This document shows, piece after piece, positions 58,896 to 64,000 of a stretch of 64,000 nt of DNA. Both the position numbers and the translations under genes were made by a program. The DNA is taken from NCBI GenBank assembly GCA_027605045.1, contig JAQFWX010000006.1, positions 1,860,001 to 1,924,000 of the forward strand. The letters run 5' to 3'. Within the stretch, counting starts at the first letter, position 1. Each line of letters begins with the position of its first letter. Below the pieces are notes generated by a model, which searched no databases, was not told the DNA's origin, and saw only the letters and a program-made list of their open reading frames with translations. This DNA comes from Phallus indusiatus (taxonomy: Eukaryota; Basidiomycota; Agaricomycetes; Phallales; Phallaceae).

Positions 58896-59232
58896 CAAAG
58901 GAGTAGAGAACCATGGTCATAGAGGAATGCTACTTCCCCAAAGGTCCGAGCTGGTACCATCCGCAGCAGTTGTTCTACACCGGGGACGCGAGAATAATGG
59001 ATGGGGGAAAAGCGTCATGAACATTCTTAATACGAGAGGCGCGAACGCGAATGTCTAAAACGCCAACCGTGAACCCTTCTGCGGGACTCAAAATTTGGGA
59101 CTGTGAGGATCATACAGGATGATGTCGACAGGTTGGAATCATAATGAACACAGGACAACACCTGCGCGCGCTAAGGTTTGAAGCCACGACTGAGAACATA
59201 ATCGCATTTCACTTTTGAGGGAGCAGTCAAAA

Positions 59233-59758
59233 TTACATCTTCCGCTTCCTCGTTTTCTTAAGAACTTGCTGGGTCGACTCCATAGCTTGTCTGTAAGAGG
59301 TGAACAAGAAGTAAATCAAGATTGATTTAAGGCATAATGCACCATGTTTGGGGACAAGCAGAATTTGAGAACCATGCTAAATTACTAGTATTGAATCGTT
59401 TTTATGGGTAATACTGGCCTTTTTTCTGTCTTATTTACTGATACCGCCTGAGTTATGTTTGGATCCACGCAATCGCTGCACCCTTGTATTGGGAGGGTGC
59501 ATTTTATCCTCGTTCTTGTCTTCTAAAATTGACAACAGTTTCTTGAATTGTCGAACATACGGTACTTGACTTGAGGTGAAGTTGAGGATCTTTTGACCGA
59601 AGCCGAGGAGCCGAGGCTTAGTGTAACGGAGTTTCAAAGATTTCAGTCTTCTCTCGCTCTCATCCCGCCCTTGCCGATGCTCATAGCAGGTATAGTAATT
59701 CTAGACAATAATCTGAATTCGACTAAAAACTCTTTTCTTCATTCACAGCTGTATTCAT
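59233..59758 (-). CDS. Small basic protein of unknown function, three exons (about 108 aa)
   Basis: Exons 59758-59747 (MNTA), 59700-59439 and 59285-59233 join in phase and end in TAA. The protein is Lys/Arg-rich (ESERRLKSLKLRYTKPRLLG, RVQRLRGSKHN) with a basic C-terminus KKTRKRKM and no signal peptide or membrane helix. Size and charge resemble small ribosome- or RNA-associated nuclear proteins, but I do not recognise a family. The first exon is only 12 bases, so the start is the weakest part. The last acceptor is chosen because it keeps the frame that ends in the basic tail. Confidence 0.5.
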
Positions 59759-60387
59759 AATCGACAGTTGGATGGTCAGATTGAGAAATATGTTCACGAT
59801 CAGCTGTGTTACGTGTAGAACGAGTAAAAGCTTGGTAAAAGCGCGTTTTCTCTATCCGTCCTGATTCAATCAGCTTTATTCCACCCAAGTATCTATTTCT
59901 AGGCACTTTTCTTGTTATTGAAATCATCAACCTAGACTCCCACGTAGCGCGTAAAATGCCGTGAACAGAAGGTTCCGCGCGACAAAGGCTTGTGACAAAG
60001 GGCCAGTAACCGATCGATACACGCCCTTTCAGCCCTTGTCTTTCCGCTGTTTCCACCCTTTTTTGTTTCGACGCAAACGTATATAATGGGCGTTCTGTTG
60101 TTTGGTGTTTTTCACAGAGAGATCTGTTCTTACTTCTCCACTTACAGCGAACTGCCACCAAGAGGCGATCAATTCGTTTCTTAAAGAGTCAAACTAGAAA
60201 TACACGATGAAGCTAAAATACATGATCGGCGACGATGCTACAAGAAGATTTGGATGATAACGATGGTGTATGTTATACATGATTGCTAATGTTATTGGAT
60301 TAACTCTTTGAGAAGGAAAAATACGGAGAAAATATGAAGAAAACGCGAAAAAAAGGTCAACATGACCGGTGTAACCGTGTCAGTCAT
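59759..60387. other. Intergenic, 0.63 kb
   Basis: A 140-codon minus frame at 59739-60161 overlaps the upstream side of the small basic gene. It has no motif that I recognise and could be leader sequence. No other gene is seen. Confidence 0.4.
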
Positions 60388-60957
60388 CTAGGATCCAGCA
60401 GCCTTGATCTTTCCCCTTTTCTTCTGTTGAAGGTTGACTGGGTGATCTGACGCCCCGTGCTTTCCAGAAACGATCTCCGGTCTTCCCCACGTCATTGTCG
60501 ACCAACGTACCCCGTGCTTACGATAATATGCACACAGGAGCAGATCCTTGTCATGCAAGGAGCACACGGCTCTCTGCTTTCGCAACGCATCTGGCAAACC
60601 GTTGAGGGCGATTTTCTCGACCTCAGATATGTCCATCTTATCTTCCAAACCAGCGTGCAAGCGCATGTGTCTGCCCAAATTTCTCAAACTTTTGCGGAAT
60701 CCTTGCATGCACCCGTCAGGCATCGCCGGGCCTTTGTAAAGACATCGATAAATAGTGCAATTTTTATCGATCTCTTTCCGCCAAAGATAGCTGGCGGGTG
60801 TGGCTTGTCGACCGCGTCGTCTCGGGCTGCCTTGGGTGGTCTTTAACGCCGGTATAGGAGAAGATGGAGATCTCGGGTCGTAGATTTCGAACCTCAAGGC
60901 AGGTTTGGCAGGTTCAGCACTTGATGTACCGCTTGTCGGAGGCATACTTCTACGCAT
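60388..60957 (-). CDS. Short C2H2-like protein, distant relative of the ten-exon family (189 aa)
   Basis: A single open frame from ATG 60957 to TAG. After a Ser/Pro-rich start, residues about 69-101 form CLYKGPAMPDGC ... RHMRLH, that is C-X10-C-X13-H-X3-H, nearly the same unusual spacing as the first motif of the proteins at 11967, 21333 and 56111. A second region (ending SGKHGASDHP) parallels their THEKESHP region. The C-terminus is basic (QQKKRGKIKA). It probably binds zinc in the nucleus; whether it binds DNA is unknown. The start may be further upstream if an exon is missing. Confidence 0.7.
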   Translation of the reverse strand: MRRSMPPTSGTSSAEPAKPALRFEIYDPRSPSSPIPALKTTQGSPRRRGRQATPASYLWRKEIDKNCTIYRCLYKGPAMPDGCMQGFRKSLRNLGRHMRLHAGLEDKMDISEVEKIALNGLPDALRKQRAVCSLHDKDLLLCAYYRKHGVRWSTMTWGRPEIVSGKHGASDHPVNLQQKKRGKIKAAGS

Positions 60958-61194
60958 ACTCGCGTTTGAGGTATGAGGGGCTGGGCAAAGTTTTATCCGC
61001 GGTGTGTGTGGCGAGACTGGGACATCTGTCCATATCGTGCTTAGGCTTCAATGTGACAGGAAGATATTTCTTTGTGCTCACACTTATTTTCCTTTATATC
61101 AGTCATTATGTCGTTGGTATAAAGAGGTGTGGTAACGGCTGACAATAAATGACGTGTCAATAAACGAAGAATTTTATTCGAAAAGACATTCAAA

Positions 61195-62360
61195 CTAACA
61201 GGATGTCAGGTGATAGTCATCAGAAGAGATTTTGCGTCGTTTAGGATAGGGATTAGATGGCACGCGACCATCATTAATCACATCATCTGTATGAAGTCTT
61301 TTCTTGGAGGGGGAAGGAAGGTGTACCACCGGCTCGGGTGCCTGAGGTGTCAAGTGGGTAGCCGCTTCTGGAAAGGAGGTTATAGAAATGAACAGAGTTG
61401 ATAATGCTAAGACGTGCCATGTAAGAATTTATACTCGAGAAGAGTCGGATCAATGTTTGCAATAAAGGCTGTGTCATTCTCAATCGATACATCTAAACAT
61501 GCTTCATGTTCAATATCTACTACAACAACGTTTATGAATCAATATTGAACTTACTAAAATTATCAGGTGTGTCTGAGGTAATCTTACTGCTGTGTATATC
61601 GTTTATAGTGCTGTGTAAGTATGTTGGAGAAACGTTTGAAGTCAAGTGACGCGTTGATGGATGGAAGTCAATAACGTTTGTAAGCGCGCCAGCCTTACAC
61701 TGAGGCCGATTCTGAGGACTAGTATCGATAGATAGTTTTCGACGCTTGCGATTGGAAAATGCGTTTTCTGACGCGTTATCGGGACAGTCATACTCTGAAT
61801 TTGCATGTGACCTCTTTTTTGAGAAGGGTGAAACAGCACGGTGTCCCACGACCGGTTCGGGTGAGGGCACTTGGGGATTGGTCGCCACTAGCTTAAAGAT
61901 CAGAAGGGAAACGTATGTAGGCAATTTACTTACCGTTGAGAGATTCAGGATCGAGAGGCAAGAGAGTTATATTGGCGAAAAGGCTGTCGTCATCCTCGAT
62001 ACACAAAGGGATGCTGAACGGTGAAACAGTTCGTTTTAGTGAAGAATCGACACTTGGAATAGGAAAAAGGTCCGGGGAAGATGACTCCGGTGTCCAAGTG
62101 AGTGAGGGAAGGGAAGAAGGGATATGTGAGATAGGATAGACACTTGAAGACGAGGTGTTGGGGTTCAGGTGAGCCTGATCTGGGGAAGTCGGTGAAGTTG
62201 ATTCAGATTGAAGTCGAGAGCGTTTGAGAGGGGGATATGGGGCCGTTTGACACGGCTGGCTTTGATTGTCAAAGTCCTCGTAAGGGAGATTGTTATATGC
62301 TCCTAGAGGAATATCGAGAGGGCTGGACCATGTAGTATTTTGGTACTGAGAGTAGGACAT
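61195..62360 (-). CDS. Ser/Pro-rich nuclear-looking protein, multi-exon, function unknown
   Basis: Exon 1 (62360-61934) starts MSYSQYQNTTWSSPL and has KRSRLQSES. Exon 2 (61887-61555) joins in phase and carries KKRSHANSEYDC and SNRKRRKLSID, both like nuclear localisation signals. A third exon (61519 to about 61435) gives IDIEHEACLDVSIENDTAFI. The last exon (61367-61195) gives PSPSKKRLHTDDVINDG and PKRRKISSDDYHL before TAG. The junction between exons 3 and 4 does not keep phase with the obvious GT donor, so a different donor (for example a GC site near 61422) or a small error must be assumed. No DNA-binding fold is visible. It may be a transcription cofactor. Confidence 0.6.
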
Positions 62361-63771
62361 TGCAGAGGTTGGGATAAGTGGTAATTGTTCGAGGCAGATA
62401 ATAGCTCTTGCTGCAAACGGGACATGAAAAAGATTACGCGTTTTATATTAGGACGCAATGTCAGTCATGCATGGGGACTCAGAGAAGGATTGTATATGTA
62501 TGCCGTCGCATACGCGAAATCTAGGACAAAACGAAAACGGGTTTAGAAAATTTTTGATTGACCAAAAGTGGGATATTCAAAGGGACAATCTTCGAGGATG
62601 CAGATCGTCCATGTTGGAGACCTATCACTGTAGGCCTCATACACCATCAACAAGAAGTCGCCTCAGATCGGGCAGGGCCAAACGTTAAAGTGTCAAGGAC
62701 ATACCTAAAATATCGAGAGCAAGGCCAAAGTACTGTCCATGATTTGAGAAGATTGAAATGACGCGTCTTAATTGGATGGTGTTGTTCTGACTAAATTAGG
62801 GAAGATATGGCTGACTTCCATCAGTGCGTCATGACCAAAACTTTCGTTCCTGGACTTTTCATAAAGATGTTTACTCGACCCTTCATTGTGGCAATTGAGC
62901 CCGTGTGGAATAAACGTACTACCTACAACTCGAAGTGCGAGTAGCGTCAGTCTCTTATTATTTATTGTCCCTTGAGCTTTAATTACCTCTCAGAGCTGTC
63001 TTAAGGAAAGGAAATTTGGATATATTCGCGAATTTGTCGCCGCCTCAATTTTCAGATGCAATGGAAGTGAACAAATCACTTTTGGACAAAAACAAACACG
63101 ATGTGGACCGTATACGTATATCGTGGCATCTTGTCCTTGAATCGACTATTATCTAAAACGCACCCCCATGTGATTAACAAGAAATTCATTTTTTGTTCCA
63201 TCACTCTGCTCGCGTTATGTACGTCCCACGTAGTGAGTCATATGTATACATATACTCTGCAAGACTTGGAAGGTAAGTAGAAAGTCGAGAAGTATTGGAG
63301 ACTTACATTACTCAATCCCGCCACCCTGTGGGAACGCATTACAAGCGGATAGCTCTGCCAAAAAAAGTACTGAAGTGTGGGTCGACTGAGTTGGAGTGAA
63401 AAAAAAAAGACTCATGAAGAGTTGAGTTATCTGGAAGGAATTCTACAGGGCTTTATATGTCTTTCGCTTCAATGTTCAAGTTAATTGTACGCCTTGTAAA
63501 GCAGGTAGTTCACGGTAGACTATTGTCGACCCAACTGGGACGAACCCACTTTGGCCTCAACGGCCCGAGGTTATACACACAGTAACACGCCAAACTGGTG
63601 TATTCTGTTTCTTTTTATTGTCGTATGATTTGGTACCTTCTTTTTGTTTCTTTTGTTCTCGTCAAAAGTGATATATCGGCAAAGAGAAGAGAATAATTGA
63701 GCCTGAGACAACCGAGTGAACTGGGGAGTAAATTGAGCTCGCAGGAGAATAATGAGAAGGATCAATACCAA
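62361..63771. other. Intergenic, 1.4 kb
   Basis: Short frames only. No motif, repeat or RNA gene that I can support. Confidence 0.5.
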
Positions 63772-63833
63772 TTAGAGAGTCTTCTTCTTCGGCGCCGAAG
63801 TGAGAACACCAAACGGTAAACCGGATGCATGAC
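63772..63833 (-). CDS. 3' exon of a gene running off the right edge
   Basis: On the minus strand an acceptor (TTATAG) at about 63834 opens an exon reading HASGLPFGVLTSAPKKKTL and a TAA at 63774-63772. The clean acceptor, the open frame and the basic end typical of a C-terminus support a real last exon. The rest of the gene lies upstream of or beyond the window, and the family is not recognised. Confidence 0.45.
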
Positions 63834-64000
63834 CTATAATAACGACAATTTTGTGTATGTCAACAAACATACAATATCAAAAAATATTAAACCATGACGC
63901 GGGATATGGTTTCTGAGCCGTCAACATCGTGCTACTTTTTGTCCACCACAATGAACCAAAAGTTCATATTTGTAGTACATATGTATGTTCTCGTACAGCT

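Noticed and set aside
63500..63575. tRNA-like GGGTTCGTCCCA on the minus strand
   Set aside because: Only a short stem-loop forms; acceptor and D arms do not pair.
1..64000. CRISPR arrays, bacterial operons or plasmid features
   Set aside because: Intron-rich eukaryotic genes throughout; no regularly spaced repeats seen.

Overview
The window looks like nuclear DNA of a mushroom-forming basidiomycete (Agaricomycetes, probably Agaricales). Genes are intron-rich with short GT-AG introns of about 50-80 bases. The gene content fits that lineage: F-box/LRR paralogues, a DUF6533-type seven-helix protein, hydrophobic surface binding (HsbA) proteins in tandem, a lactose-permease-like MFS transporter, and proline-rich and C2H2-like proteins of unknown function. 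The host assignment is inferred from gene style only.

Left third (0-26.5 kb). A repeated block dominates. Unit A (about 7985-17345) and unit B (about 17490-26480) are tandem copies of roughly 9 kb. Each holds a small F-box/LRR gene (minus), a ten-exon-type gene for a C2H2-like nuclear protein (plus) and a large F-box gene (minus). A more diverged unit 0 (about 170-4700) has both F-box genes but lacks the C2H2-like gene. All three small F-box copies carry different lesions: a 0.67 kb insertion, a 168-base poly(A) retroposon, a nonsense codon and homopolymer indels. The large F-box gene is intact in units 0 and B and broken in A. A proline-rich gene (4949-6850) separates unit 0 from unit A.

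Middle (28-45 kb). A DUF6533-type membrane protein and the second proline-rich paralogue (30204-32181) are followed by three ordinary metabolic genes: a UDP-glycosyltransferase (11 exons), a short-chain dehydrogenase (8 exons) and an M14 metallocarboxypeptidase fold (12 exons, including a 7-base exon). The last lacks the catalytic glutamate and one zinc ligand and is probably a pseudoenzyme. An MFS sugar transporter converges on it from the right.

Right (45-64 kb). Three tandem HsbA-like secreted proteins (minus) are followed by a large serine/proline-rich, coiled-coil, F-box and WD40 gene (plus). Then come a third, inverted copy of the C2H2-like gene (56111-58642), a small basic protein gene, a short distant relative of the C2H2-like family (60388-60957), a nuclear-looking protein with basic stretches (61195-62360) and the 3' exon of a gene running off the right edge. 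The left edge carries the 3' end of another LRR/F-box-like gene.

The most original content is the C2H2-like family. Three copies share a ten-exon architecture, a conserved promoter block upstream of a TATA box, and a conserved block 120-150 bases past the stop codon. A short fourth relative shares the unusual C-X10-C-X13/14-H-X3-H signature. It sits inside the F-box duplication, which points to fast birth-and-death evolution. No known function can be assigned from sequence alone. Exon borders were read by eye and should be taken as good to a base or so where phase agrees; three junctions that do not agree are flagged.
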